Origin: an uncultured Bacilli bacterium
Lineage (GTDB): Bacteria > Bacillota_I > Bacilli_A > RF39 > UBA660
NCBI GenBank assembly: GCA_934090795.1
Contig: CAKOJQ010000006.1
Span: forward strand, 12,960-76,959
Direction of reading: 5' to 3'
DNA: 64,000 nt
The number at the start of each line of letters is the position of its first letter. The stretch's first letter is position 1. The position numbers and the translations under genes were made by a program. Below, in pieces: positions 42,477 to 52,311 of this stretch. The notes beneath the pieces are model-generated. The model was given only the letters and a program-made list of their open reading frames with translations. It did no database searches and had not been told where the DNA came from.

Positions 42477-42632
42477 TTAAAAGATATCTACCTTATATTT
42501 ATTAAAAATATAAACTTATTTAGTATAAAAATATAAGGATTTAAGTTGTATTATATATAATTACTAAAAATGTGTTATAAAAATAGTAAAATACTTAACC
42601 TTTATATCTAAAATATTTGTTCAAACTTAGAG

Positions 42633-42661
42633 TTGAAGAACCAAATAATTTCTATTATAAT
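42633..42661 (+). promoter_or_regulatory. promoter of metG
   Basis: TTGAAG (42633-42638), 17 bases, TATAAT (42656-42661). Upstream (42490-42540) lies an imperfect inverted repeat CCTTATATTT / AAATATAAGG. Confidence 0.7.
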
Positions 42662-42695
42662 ATAGTAAGTTAAAGGAAGGAAATGGTGATAAAAT

Positions 42696-44261
42696 ATGAA
42701 AAGTTTTTATATAACAACACCAATATATTATCCTAGTGGTAAATTTCATATTGGAACTGCTTATACTACCATTTTAGCAGATGTACTAGCTAGATATCAC
42801 AGACAAATAAATGAAGATGTTTATTTTGTAACTGGACTAGATGAACATGGACAAAAGATTCAAATCAAGTCAGAAGAAAAAGGAATTACACCGCAAGAAT
42901 ATGTTGATGAGATGGCAAATGATGCTAAAAAGTTATGGGAATTATTAAATATATCTAATAATGATTTTATAAGAACGACTGATAAAAGACATGTTGAGAC
43001 TATAATTAAAGCTTTTAATATATTATATAATCAAGGTGATATATATAAAGGAAAATATAAAGGAAAATACTGTGTTCCATGTGAATCATTTTTTACAGAT
43101 ACTCAACTAGTAGATGGTAAATGTCCTAGTTGTGGAAGAGAAGTTAAAGAAGTAGAAGAAGAAACATATTTCTTCAATATGAAAAAATATGAAAATAAAT
43201 TAAAAGAATTTTATAAAAACAATCCAAACTTTCTAATTCCTTTATCTAAAAAGAATGAAGTTATGAATAGTTTTTTAAATTCTGGAATTGAAGATTTATG
43301 TATTTCTAGAACTACTTTTGATTGGGGAATAAAAGTTCCACAAGATGAAAAACATGTTATGTATGTTTGGCTAGATGCTTTACTTAATTATATATCAGTT
43401 CTTGGTTATCTAAGAGAAGATGATTCATTAATGAAAAAGTATTGGCCTGCAGATATTCAAATTATTGGTAAGGATATTTTAAGATTTCATGCTATATACT
43501 GGCCTATATTTTTAATGGCTTTAGATTTACCTTTACCAAAAAATATATATGTTCATGATTTTATTATGATGAGAGACGGGAAAATGAGTAAATCTAAAGG
43601 AAATACGATTTATCCTGATGTACTTGCAAATGCTTACGGAGTAGATGCAGTTAGATATACTCTTTTAAAGAGTTTACCATATGGACAAGATGGTGAATTT
43701 ACTCCTGAGTTATTTATAAATAAATATAATACAGAGTTATGTAATGATTTAGGTAATTTAGTTAATAGAACTATTGCTATGGTTAATAAATATCAAGATG
43801 GTATTGTTAATAATAAGGGATTATCAAGTGATTTAGAAAATGAATTAGATGATTATGTTAATAATAAAATAGATGAATATAATGAAGAAATGAAAGAGAT
43901 AAATATTCCTAATGCGATGAATAGTATATTAGATATTGTTTCTAGAACTAATAAGTATATTGATGAAACAAGTCCATGGGTATTATATAAAGAAGGAAAT
44001 ATAGAAAGACTTACTAATGTAATGTATAATTTATATAATTCAATTAGAAAAATTAGTGTATTATTTTATCCTTTTATGCCTGATACTTGTAATAATATTT
44101 ATAGACAGTTAGGTTTGAAGGAAGAAGAAATTAATTTTGATAAGTTAAAAGATAATTTAGATTATAATAATAAAGTTATTGAAAAAGGAGTTCCTTTATT
44201 TAATAGATTAGATGCAAATGTGGAAATTCCTAGATTGATAGATTTGATGAAAGTAAATTAA
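42696..44261 (+). CDS. metG: methionyl-tRNA synthetase, short form
   Basis: 521 residues with the HIGH-type motif YYPSGKFHIGTAYT, the single Cys4 zinc knuckle CVPC...CPSC, and KMSKSKGNTIYPD. It charges tRNA-Met. The C-terminal tRNA-binding domain found in Bacillus MetRS (about 650 aa) is absent. It lies between recA and rny. Confidence 0.97.
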   Translation: MKSFYITTPIYYPSGKFHIGTAYTTILADVLARYHRQINEDVYFVTGLDEHGQKIQIKSEEKGITPQEYVDEMANDAKKLWELLNISNNDFIRTTDKRHVETIIKAFNILYNQGDIYKGKYKGKYCVPCESFFTDTQLVDGKCPSCGREVKEVEEETYFFNMKKYENKLKEFYKNNPNFLIPLSKKNEVMNSFLNSGIEDLCISRTTFDWGIKVPQDEKHVMYVWLDALLNYISVLGYLREDDSLMKKYWPADIQIIGKDILRFHAIYWPIFLMALDLPLPKNIYVHDFIMMRDGKMSKSKGNTIYPDVLANAYGVDAVRYTLLKSLPYGQDGEFTPELFINKYNTELCNDLGNLVNRTIAMVNKYQDGIVNNKGLSSDLENELDDYVNNKIDEYNEEMKEINIPNAMNSILDIVSRTNKYIDETSPWVLYKEGNIERLTNVMYNLYNSIRKISVLFYPFMPDTCNNIYRQLGLKEEEINFDKLKDNLDYNNKVIEKGVPLFNRLDANVEIPRLIDLMKVN

Positions 44262-44331
44262 TGTAAGTTCAAAATTGAATAAACCATTTATGTTTAATAT
44301 TTATGAATAATATTTAAAAACAAAATCAATG

Positions 44332-44366
44332 AAATGAGTAGTTAAATAAAGACTACTTATTTTTTT
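44332..44366 (+). terminator. terminator of metG
   Basis: The stem AATGAGTAGT / ACTACTTATT is followed by T7. Confidence 0.8.
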
Positions 44367-44402
44367 ACTAAAATTTTTAAAAATTTGCATCCGATAATTC
44401 CC

Positions 44403-44431
44403 TTGATTATTTCTTTCTAATTCTTTATAAT
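44403..44431 (+). promoter_or_regulatory. promoter of rny
   Basis: TTGATT (44403-44408), 17 bases, TATAAT (44426-44431). Confidence 0.75.
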
Positions 44432-44487
44432 AAAGTTATAGAGATTATTAAAATAATTTTTATATAGAAAGATATGGAGGAAACATT

Positions 44488-46032
44488 ATGGACTTTATAA
44501 GTGTAGCTTCCATTTTATGTCTTTTAATTGGATTATTTGTAGGTGGAGCCATAGTTGCGTTCTCAGGATTCACCGCTGGCAAAAAATCAAATAAAATTTT
44601 AGATGACGCCAAAAAAGAGGCTGAAAAAACTAAACGTAACAGCCTTATGGAACTTAAAGAAGAAACTTTTAAATTACAACAAGCAACTGATCGCGAAATA
44701 AAAGAAAGAAAAAGCGAAATAAAAAATACTGAAGATAGACTTCTTCAAAGAGAAAAATCTTTAGATAAAAGAGAAGAATTATTACAAAATAGAGATAACT
44801 CTTTAGAAGAAAAAGATAAAAATTTAAGTACAATGCAAAAGAAAATTCAAGAAAAAGAAGTTAAAATGGATGAACTTCTTAGAGAAGAAATTGAAAAATT
44901 AGAAAGTATTGCTAAACTTTCTAGAGAAAAGGCTCATGATCTTATTATGCAAAGAGTAGAAGATTCAATGAGCAAAGAAATAGCTGAATATATCAAAGAT
45001 AGAGAATCAGAAGCAAAATTAGAAGTTGATAAAAAAGCAAAAGAACTTCTTGTAAACTCAATGGAAAAATATGCTAATGACGTTACAACAATTCAAACAG
45101 TTACTACTATTAGTTTACCAAACGATGAAATGAAAGGTAGATTAATTGGTAGAGAAGGAAGAAACATTAGAACAATTGAAGCTGTTACAGGAGTCGATTT
45201 ATTAATTGATGATACCCCTGAAGCAATTTCAATATCATCTTTCGATCCTTTCCGTAGAGAAATAGCTAAACAAACAATTGAAACCTTAGTTAAAGATGGT
45301 CGTATTCATCCAACCAGAATTGAAGAAATTTATGATAAAATATGTAAGGATATGAACGCAAGAATTACAGAAATTGGAAATGATACCATTAGAGAACTAG
45401 GATTAACTAGAATGGATTCAGAATTAGTTAAAACAATTGGAAAATTAAACTTTAGAACAAGTTATGGTCAAAATGCTTTACAACATTCAAAAGAGGTTTC
45501 ATACCTTTGCGGAATAATGGCTGCTGAACTTGGCGAAAACGTTAACCTTGCTAAAAGAGCAGGACTTTTACATGATATTGGAAAAGCCATTGATTTTGAA
45601 ATGGAAGGATCACATGTTGAAATAGGAGCTGATCTTGCTAAAAAGTATGGTGAAAATGAAGTAGTAATTAACGCTATTGAATCACATCATGGTGATAAAG
45701 AAGCTAAAAACATTATATCTGTTTTAGTATCAATTGCTGATACAATGTCTGCATCACGTCCTGGTGCTAGAAACGATACTATGGAAAACTATATCAAGAG
45801 ACTAGAAGAACTAGAAACAATCGGTAATAGTTTTGAAGGTGTTGATAAAACATTCGCAATGCAAGCAGGTCGTGAACTTAGAGTTATTGTAAAACCAGAT
45901 AAAGTTGATGATTTAACATCATTTAAGATTGCTAGAGAAATTAAGGAAAGAATTGAATCTGAAATGCAATATCCAGGTACAATTAAAATAACTGTAATTA
46001 GAGAAACAAGAGCTCAAGAAGAAGCAAAATAA
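44488..46032 (+). CDS. rny: ribonuclease Y
   Basis: 514 residues: an N-terminal membrane helix (about 5-28), a long charged coiled coil to about 200, a KH domain (MKGRLIGREGRNIRTIEAVT) and an HD domain (AGLLHDIGKAIDFEMEGSHV). It is the membrane endonuclease that starts mRNA decay in Bacilli. RBS GGAGG. Length is normal. Confidence 0.97.
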   Translation: MDFISVASILCLLIGLFVGGAIVAFSGFTAGKKSNKILDDAKKEAEKTKRNSLMELKEETFKLQQATDREIKERKSEIKNTEDRLLQREKSLDKREELLQNRDNSLEEKDKNLSTMQKKIQEKEVKMDELLREEIEKLESIAKLSREKAHDLIMQRVEDSMSKEIAEYIKDRESEAKLEVDKKAKELLVNSMEKYANDVTTIQTVTTISLPNDEMKGRLIGREGRNIRTIEAVTGVDLLIDDTPEAISISSFDPFRREIAKQTIETLVKDGRIHPTRIEEIYDKICKDMNARITEIGNDTIRELGLTRMDSELVKTIGKLNFRTSYGQNALQHSKEVSYLCGIMAAELGENVNLAKRAGLLHDIGKAIDFEMEGSHVEIGADLAKKYGENEVVINAIESHHGDKEAKNIISVLVSIADTMSASRPGARNDTMENYIKRLEELETIGNSFEGVDKTFAMQAGRELRVIVKPDKVDDLTSFKIAREIKERIESEMQYPGTIKITVIRETRAQEEAK

Positions 46033-46047
46033 CCTGCTTCTTTTTTT
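46019..46047 (+). terminator. terminator of rny
   Basis: The stem AAGAAGC / GCTTCTT is followed by T7, overlapping the stop codon region. Confidence 0.8.
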
Positions 46048-46064
46048 ATATTAAATTTTTGCAA

Positions 46065-46090
46065 TAAAAAATATCCAAACACTGGATATC
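46065..46090 (-). terminator. terminator of rpmB
   Basis: Read on the minus strand, the stem ATATCCA / TGGATAT is followed by a T6 run. Confidence 0.8.
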
Positions 46091-46261
46091 TTACTTAGCA
46101 GCTTTCTTAAAAACTCTAGCTTCTCTTGCTGTTAATCTAACCTTAACACCATTGATTGTATAAGTTTGTAAGTTAGGTTTTTGTTTACTATTAGTTTTAT
46201 TATTAGCATGAGAGCTTAATTTAATAGATAAAGGTTTTTTGCTTGAAATATTTTTAGCCAT
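46091..46261 (-). CDS. rpmB: 50S ribosomal protein L28 (bL28)
   Basis: A 56-residue minus-strand gene: MAKNISSKKPLSIKLSSHAN, then NKTNSKQKPNLQTYTINGVK and the end LTAREARVFKKAAK. SHANNKT and the PNLQ segment are the L28 hallmarks. The N-terminal zinc Cys pair of some L28 proteins is absent. The SD AGGAGG is ideal. A TTGACT...TAAAAT promoter lies at about 46285-46312 on the minus strand. Confidence 0.9.
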   Translation of the reverse strand: MAKNISSKKPLSIKLSSHANNKTNSKQKPNLQTYTINGVKVRLTAREARVFKKAAK

Positions 46262-46589
46262 TTTCTTTCCTCCTTAATTAAAATCTTCATTGATTTTATC
46301 ATAATATCTTAAATAAAGTCAATGTTTTTAGGTTAATTTGTAAATTTTCATATAGTTTGCTGTTTTATTTTTATTCACTTAAAATTGTCTATAATAATGA
46401 TATAATAATTTAATTAAAAAACTTAATCAAATCTTATAGTATTAATTTTTCAAATATACTTAGTTAAAGCTTAATTAATAAACAAAACTACATATTTCAT
46501 CATTATTCTAGGCAAAAATCATATTTGTTTTCGGTATTTCATAGTGGTATTAATTAATTTGTTAAAGTAAATCACTATGGTCTCATATA
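46262..46589. other. intergenic region between rpmB and the 46590 gene
   Basis: 328 bases without a gene. It holds the rpmB promoter and an inverted repeat CATAGTG / CACTATG at 46540-46579, just past the stop of the minus-strand gene. That repeat lacks a T run. I see no coding frame of note. Confidence 0.6.
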
Positions 46590-47678
46590 TTATTTTTTAT
46601 ATAAACTAAATATTTCTTTTAATTTTCCTTTTGGAGTCAACATTCTTGTAAGAAGTTCAACATCTTGCTCATTATAAGTTAAGTAATGTCTATTGGCATA
46701 ATCTAATGCTTCAATTAATACATAGTTACTTGTTTTCATAAAATTTTCTTTTGATACATAATGTGTAACAAGACATGGTATTTCCGGTGTTAGTTCAATA
46801 AATTCAATTGCTTTTTGTAACATTTCTGGTGTATCAGAATAATATGATAAGAACATACTAGTATCAATATCTAATTTAGCTAATTCATCATCTGAAAAGA
46901 TACTTGTAAGCAAATCAAAATCAACTAATATATTTGAATAATTCGTATTTTGAATTAAATGATTTAATCTTGCAATTGTAGTCTCATTATATTTATAACC
47001 ACCGCAGAAATTTATAAGTTCTAATTGCTTATTATCTGCACATTTATATGTGTCATATTCAAATGTATCTAAATTATTTTTTACAAATAAATCTTTTAAC
47101 TCATATCTTGAATATTTTTTATTTTTTTCTAGTATCTCACACATTTCTTTATATTTTAATTTAAATAAACTCAAAAATTTCTGTGAATATTTTTCCTTTT
47201 CTTCGTCAGATAGATTTTTAATGCTTGTAACAAAATTTGCAAATGTTTCTCCAAATTTTTTAATATTTTCTATGTAGTCCGTAGTATCAAATTTAGATGA
47301 TATAAACTTATCTAAATATTGAAGTCTTAAAGAATTATTTAATTCAAATTGAACATTTGCAGATAGCATTTGTTGTAACAAATCCACATTATCATAATAA
47401 AGAGCAGTATAGTATAAAACAAATAAATTTCTTATTTTTTTATTTTCTCTTTCATCAACGATTGGTAATAAAGTATAAATTAGATTACCTTGTGGATCCA
47501 TTTGTAAATTTTTGAAATTTGCATTAATTAAATCTTTTAATACAAGTTTCATTTTTTCATCAGTTTGTCTTTCTAAATCTGATTTTAATTCTATTTTTTG
47601 TTTTACTTCAAATTTAATTTCACTCAAAGTTTTTAACACATAAATATCAATAAAATCATTCTTATTTGTTATTTCCAT
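46590..47678 (-). CDS. hypothetical cytoplasmic protein, 362 aa
   Basis: Soluble and mainly helical, with FVLYYTALYYDNVDLLQQML and similar helix pairs reminiscent of ankyrin-like or TPR-like solenoid repeats. No catalytic motif or known family is recognised. The ATG follows AGGAGG on the minus strand. It stands alone between rpmB and the divergent dnaE. Confidence 0.72.
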   Translation of the reverse strand: MEITNKNDFIDIYVLKTLSEIKFEVKQKIELKSDLERQTDEKMKLVLKDLINANFKNLQMDPQGNLIYTLLPIVDERENKKIRNLFVLYYTALYYDNVDLLQQMLSANVQFELNNSLRLQYLDKFISSKFDTTDYIENIKKFGETFANFVTSIKNLSDEEKEKYSQKFLSLFKLKYKEMCEILEKNKKYSRYELKDLFVKNNLDTFEYDTYKCADNKQLELINFCGGYKYNETTIARLNHLIQNTNYSNILVDFDLLTSIFSDDELAKLDIDTSMFLSYYSDTPEMLQKAIEFIELTPEIPCLVTHYVSKENFMKTSNYVLIEALDYANRHYLTYNEQDVELLTRMLTPKGKLKEIFSLYKK

Positions 47679-47814
47679 AAAACCTCCTAATATCTTTTAT
47701 AAAATAATAACTAAAGATTAATAGTTATTATAAATTAAAAGTCTTGATTTTTCAATAAACATAAAGAAATTTACTTGAATTAATTTAAATGATATAATAC
47801 CCATAGAGGTACAT

Positions 47815-50640
47815 ATGAAAGAAATAATATCAATTAAAACTGACTATAATGTTTTATCTAGTATGATTAAATTACCAGATCTTTTTTCATATGCTGTAAC
47901 AAACAATATTAACACATTAGGTATTGTTGATGATAATCTTTGCTATGTTGCTGAATTCTTAAAACTATGTCAAAAATACAATATTAAACCAGTTATTGGT
48001 TTAGAAGTTAATTATCAAAATCATAAAATATATTTATATGCTAAAAATGAACAAGGATATAAAGAACTTCTTAAAATTAACACATACATAATTGAAAATG
48101 AATTTAATAAAGATTTATTAACTAATGATATCTTAACAATTATCCCATTTAAATCAAAAGAATTATTAAAAGAAATACCTAATTCCTACATTGGTTATCA
48201 AACTGAAGAAGAAAAGAATGAAGCATTAAAATTAACTCCAAACATTGTTTACTTTAATTTAACATTATCTCTAACTAAAGAAAATACTAAATACTTGAAT
48301 TATTTAAATATGATTAAAGAAAATAAAACATATGCGAGTTACAATGATATTGATTATAGTCCTTACTATTTAAAAATAGAGGATATTCATGATTTTACTT
48401 TCCAAATTGATATCAAAATAACTTATAGTAAAAATTTAATTCCTCATTACGATGATACAATCGAAAACAGTTACAATTTTTTAGAAGCCCTTGCCATCAA
48501 AGGATTAACAAAAAGATTAAATGGCAATATACCAGAAAATTACAAAAAAAGATTAATGTATGAATTAAAAGTTATTAAAAGTATGAATTATGTTGATTAT
48601 TTTCTAATCGTCTATGACTACGTTAAATACGCTATCAAAAATAATATATATGTCGGTCCCGGAAGAGGCTCAGCCGTAGGCTCACTTGTTACTTATTGCT
48701 TAGGAATAACATCCATTGATCCTTTAAAATACAATCTTCTATTTGAAAGGTTTTTAAATCCTGAACGTATCACTATGCCCGATATTGATATTGACTTTGA
48801 TGCTACTAAAAGAGAAGAAATAATTGCTTATGTAAAAGAAAGATATGGTAAAGAAAATGTTATGCCCGTAATGACTTATGGAACATTAACTACTAAAGCA
48901 GCCTTATTATCTGTAAGCAAAATATTAGATGTTGATATTTCCATCCTAAATAAATATATCGATCCTAAAAAAACATTAAAAGAAAATCTAACTAAGGATT
49001 TAATTAAAATTCTTAACAATAATAAAAATATTAAAGAAGTATATTATGTTGCTATGAAAATAGAAGGAATTAAAAGACATGTTAGTACTAATGCCGCCGG
49101 TGTAGTAATATGCAAAGAACATTTAGATAATGTAATTCCTATAATTAAAAATGGTGATAATTATTTAGCTGGATTTACCAAAGATTATCTAGAAGATATT
49201 GGCCTTTTAAAAATGGATTTTCTTGCTATTAAAAATTTAACAACAATTTCCGATATTTTAAATGATATACCTGAAAAATTAAACTTAAATAATATCGATT
49301 TAAATGATGAAGCAGTTTATAAAATGTTTAGTGAAGCTAAAACAGATGGTATCTTCCAGTTTGAAAGTTTAGGTATGAAAAATTTACTTCTTAAAATTAA
49401 ACCAACCAATTTTAAAGATATAATTGTATCACTTGCGTTAATTCGTCCAGGCGCAAATGCCGAAATAGATTCTTATGCTAAAAGAAAAAATGGGAAAGAA
49501 GAAATAACTTATATTGATGGTTCATTATCTGATATTTTAAAAGATACATATGGAATAATTGTTTATCAAGAACAAATAATGCAAATTTTAAGATTAGTAG
49601 CATCTTACTCATTTAGTGAAGCCGACTTAATAAGAAGAGCAATTTCTAAAAAGAATGAACAAATTATTTTATCCGAAAAATCTAACTTCATAGAAAGAGC
49701 CATTAAAAACGGATATACCAAAGAAAAAAGTACTGAAATATTTGATTTAATAATAAAGTTTGCCGAATATGGATTTAATAAATCCCACTCCGTAGGATAT
49801 GCTTTAATTGCTTACCAAATGATGTATTTAAAATGCCATTATATGCCATACTTTTATAAAACTCTTTTAAATGACAGCCTTTCTTCAAGTAAAAAAACTA
49901 AAGAATATATTGATATATTAAAAAACAATGATATAAAAGTAATTAAGCCATCAATTAATTTAAGTACGGATAAATATATATTTAATGATGGAGTTATAAT
50001 GCCATTAACTTCTATTAAAGATATAACCAAAGATATCGCACTAGAAATATCAAAAAATGCTCCATACAATGACTTCTATGATTTCATAAGTTCTATTTAT
50101 CACTTAAAATTAAAACAAGGAATAATCGAAAATTTAATATATGCTGGGGCTTTAGATTTTTTTCATGAAACCAAACAAACCTTAATTAACAATATAAGTT
50201 CAGCGTTAATCTATTCTGAATTAATAAATGAATTAGATAAAACATTAATTAATAAACCTGTTATAGAAACATTCCCTGAATATGATAAAACATTACTGAT
50301 GCAAAAAGAGTACGAATTATATGGTTTTTATATTTCTAATCATCCATCTAGTAAGTATATTTGTCCCAAATCAAAAGATCTCCCAAAATATTTTGATAAA
50401 TTTATTGAAGTTACTGTTCTAATAGAAAATATAAAATCAATTAAAACCAAAAAAGGAGAAAATATGGCCTTTTTAGATTTATCAGATGATACAGGAAAGA
50501 TTTCATGTACCGTTTTTCCTAAAAAAACATCATACTTAAACGAACTAAAAATAGGGGATATAGTAAAAATTAAAGGTCAAGTTCAAAAAAGATTAGACAA
50601 TTATCAAATAATTTTAGAAAAATTAACAAAAATTTCATAA
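47815..50640 (+). CDS. dnaE: DNA polymerase III subunit alpha, DnaE type, 941 aa
   Basis: Polymerase motifs: VGPGRGSAVGSLVTYCLGIT, MPDIDIDFDATKREEI (catalytic Asp pair near residues 323-325), DGIFQFES, and the C-terminal OB domain ENMAFLDLSDDTGKISCTVF. The N-terminal PHP domain is degenerate: the usual HxHSxYS appears as SIKTDYNVL and TDDH as VDDN, so its metal site and proofreading function are lost. It is shorter than typical DnaE (about 1,100), mainly by internal trimming. RBS GAGGT. Confidence 0.95.
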   Translation: MKEIISIKTDYNVLSSMIKLPDLFSYAVTNNINTLGIVDDNLCYVAEFLKLCQKYNIKPVIGLEVNYQNHKIYLYAKNEQGYKELLKINTYIIENEFNKDLLTNDILTIIPFKSKELLKEIPNSYIGYQTEEEKNEALKLTPNIVYFNLTLSLTKENTKYLNYLNMIKENKTYASYNDIDYSPYYLKIEDIHDFTFQIDIKITYSKNLIPHYDDTIENSYNFLEALAIKGLTKRLNGNIPENYKKRLMYELKVIKSMNYVDYFLIVYDYVKYAIKNNIYVGPGRGSAVGSLVTYCLGITSIDPLKYNLLFERFLNPERITMPDIDIDFDATKREEIIAYVKERYGKENVMPVMTYGTLTTKAALLSVSKILDVDISILNKYIDPKKTLKENLTKDLIKILNNNKNIKEVYYVAMKIEGIKRHVSTNAAGVVICKEHLDNVIPIIKNGDNYLAGFTKDYLEDIGLLKMDFLAIKNLTTISDILNDIPEKLNLNNIDLNDEAVYKMFSEAKTDGIFQFESLGMKNLLLKIKPTNFKDIIVSLALIRPGANAEIDSYAKRKNGKEEITYIDGSLSDILKDTYGIIVYQEQIMQILRLVASYSFSEADLIRRAISKKNEQIILSEKSNFIERAIKNGYTKEKSTEIFDLIIKFAEYGFNKSHSVGYALIAYQMMYLKCHYMPYFYKTLLNDSLSSSKKTKEYIDILKNNDIKVIKPSINLSTDKYIFNDGVIMPLTSIKDITKDIALEISKNAPYNDFYDFISSIYHLKLKQGIIENLIYAGALDFFHETKQTLINNISSALIYSELINELDKTLINKPVIETFPEYDKTLLMQKEYELYGFYISNHPSSKYICPKSKDLPKYFDKFIEVTVLIENIKSIKTKKGENMAFLDLSDDTGKISCTVFPKKTSYLNELKIGDIVKIKGQVQKRLDNYQIILEKLTKIS

Positions 50641-50646
50641 AATGTA

Positions 50647-51055
50647 TTGATAAATAAAAAAATATTGCATATAATAATAATATCTAGAAGATAGGAAGCA
50701 TGTTCATAATTAATGATTTTGCATATTTTAATTAAAGTTTAAAATATGCATAAAAAATATTATTAATTATTTTTTACAAAGTAAGTTTGTGAAAGCTATA
50801 ATAATTAATAAATATTAATTAATTCGGGGTGTGCTTTGGGTAGTAAAGAAATTGCAAGAAAGTAAGCAATCTTATCTACGCTAGATATAACTATAGTTAA
50901 GAAGAAAGAAAACTTCAAAAGATAAGTAATCGCCATGAATACTGATAATATTCTTGTAATAACTAAATAATGATTTTTAAAAGAAATTTATTATTCAAGT
51001 TTGTGATTATTCTAAAAACTAGGACTAATTATTTTATCAGAGTAATTAGTTTTTT
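50647..51055 (+). ncRNA. candidate structured RNA or long leader, about 374 nt
   Basis: Promoter TTGATA (50647-50652), 17 bases, TATAAT (50670-50675) predicts a start near 50682. A perfect 12-bp hairpin lies at 50720-50750 (loop TTAAAGT), a long AT-rich stem at about 50756-50815 with inner TTACAAA / TTTGTGA, a stem ATTGC / GCAAT near 50851-50870 extended by GTAG / CTAC, and a terminator ACTAATTA / TAATTAGT with T6 at 51024-51055. No coding frame fits. This fills the 450-base gap. It could be an independent RNA or the attenuator of the acyltransferase gene. Confidence 0.5.
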
Positions 51056-51099
51056 ATTTTGCTAAAATTATGTTATATTTATATTAGGGTGTGATTTTT

Positions 51100-52200
51100 A
51101 TGAAAAAAGTAGTAGTTAATACCAAAAGAAATACTAATATTGAGATTTTAAGAATAATAGCGATATTATTAATAGTTATAAGTCATTATAGTGTTCATAA
51201 TGTTACTAATGTTAAGGAATTATCTTTCGGAATAAATAAAATCTTATTACAAATGATGACATTAGGTAATATAGGTAGTGAATTATTTATATTAATTACT
51301 GGTTATTATTTAATAAATAGTTCCAAAGTTAAATTAAGCAAATTACTTAAATTATGGCTCCAAATAATTTTTTATTCAGTTGGAGTTTATATCTTATTTG
51401 TATTATTAAATTTAGAACCATTTTCTTATAAAACATTTATCAAAAGCTTTTTTCCAATCACTTTTGAAGAATATTGGTTTGCCAGCGTCTACTTTATCAT
51501 TTATCTATTTCATCCATACATTAATGTGATGATAAATAATTTAAATAAAAAAGATCTTATAAAATTAATATCATTAAGTCTCATAGTGTTTTCGGTTCTA
51601 AATTTTATCACTGGTCAGCTATATAATTTCAATGAATTAATCCAATTAATAATTATATACTTAATTGGTGCTTACTATGGAAAATATAAAGACAATTATT
51701 TAAATAAAAATAAATCAGTAAAACTATTTATTATATCCCTGCTCATATTAATTCTATCAACTATTGGTTTAGAATATCTAAATAATAATATAGGTATTAG
51801 ATTTATTGATTATTTATACAGTCGTAATTCTTTTATAGTAATCATGATTTCAGTATCACTATTTAATATCTTTAAGAGTAACAAAGAGTTTTCCAATAAA
51901 ATTATCAATAATGTATCAAGCTGTGTTTTTGGAGTATATCTATTATCCGAAACACCAATTATGAGAAGCTACTTATGGAAAAATATTTTTAATAATTATA
52001 ATTATGTTTCTTCATATTATTTAATCATCCATATGCTTATTTCAGTTTTATTAACTTTTATAGTTTGCCTAATTGTTGAAGAAATAAGAAAATTAACATT
52101 GGAGTTATTTTATAATAAATTTATATCTAAAAGGGTAGATAATATATCCGAAAAATTAAATAATTTTTATCTAAAGTTAGTTAATAATTTTGTTAAATAA
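51100..52200 (+). CDS. acyltransferase 3 family membrane protein, 366 aa
   Basis: The N-terminal signature RNTNIEILRIIAILLIVISH with the conserved His, followed by about ten hydrophobic helices, fits the OafA/WecH-type O-acyltransferase family. These enzymes add acetyl or succinyl groups to surface sugars. The substrate is unknown. ATG 51100 is taken; GTG 51091 in frame is the alternative. Confidence 0.85.
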   Translation: MKKVVVNTKRNTNIEILRIIAILLIVISHYSVHNVTNVKELSFGINKILLQMMTLGNIGSELFILITGYYLINSSKVKLSKLLKLWLQIIFYSVGVYILFVLLNLEPFSYKTFIKSFFPITFEEYWFASVYFIIYLFHPYINVMINNLNKKDLIKLISLSLIVFSVLNFITGQLYNFNELIQLIIIYLIGAYYGKYKDNYLNKNKSVKLFIISLLILILSTIGLEYLNNNIGIRFIDYLYSRNSFIVIMISVSLFNIFKSNKEFSNKIINNVSSCVFGVYLLSETPIMRSYLWKNIFNNYNYVSSYYLIIHMLISVLLTFIVCLIVEEIRKLTLELFYNKFISKRVDNISEKLNNFYLKLVNNFVK

Positions 52201-52223
52201 AATTATTAATTTTTTGTCTTATT

Positions 52224-52264
52224 TTAGCACTCATACTTGACAAGTGCTAAAAAAGTGTTATAAT
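52224..52264 (+). promoter_or_regulatory. CIRCE operator and clpB promoter
   Basis: TTAGCACTC-N9-AAGTGCTAA at 52224-52250 is the HrcA-binding CIRCE element with one mismatch. It overlaps TTGACA (52237-52242); TATAAT follows at 52259-52264, spacer 16. A hairpin ATGTATAT / ATATACAT lies in the 5' UTR. Confidence 0.93.
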
Positions 52265-52311
52265 ACATAATGTATATGGAAAATATACATAATTAAAAAG
52301 GAGGGGTATAT

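Noticed and set aside
46540..46579. Terminator of the 46590 gene
   Set aside because: Stem of seven pairs with a 26-base loop and no T run on the minus strand; kept only as an inverted repeat.
50760..51000. tmRNA or 6S RNA
   Set aside because: No tRNA-like ends, no ALAA-type tag frame, and no clear 6S-type single open bubble; left as unassigned structured RNA.
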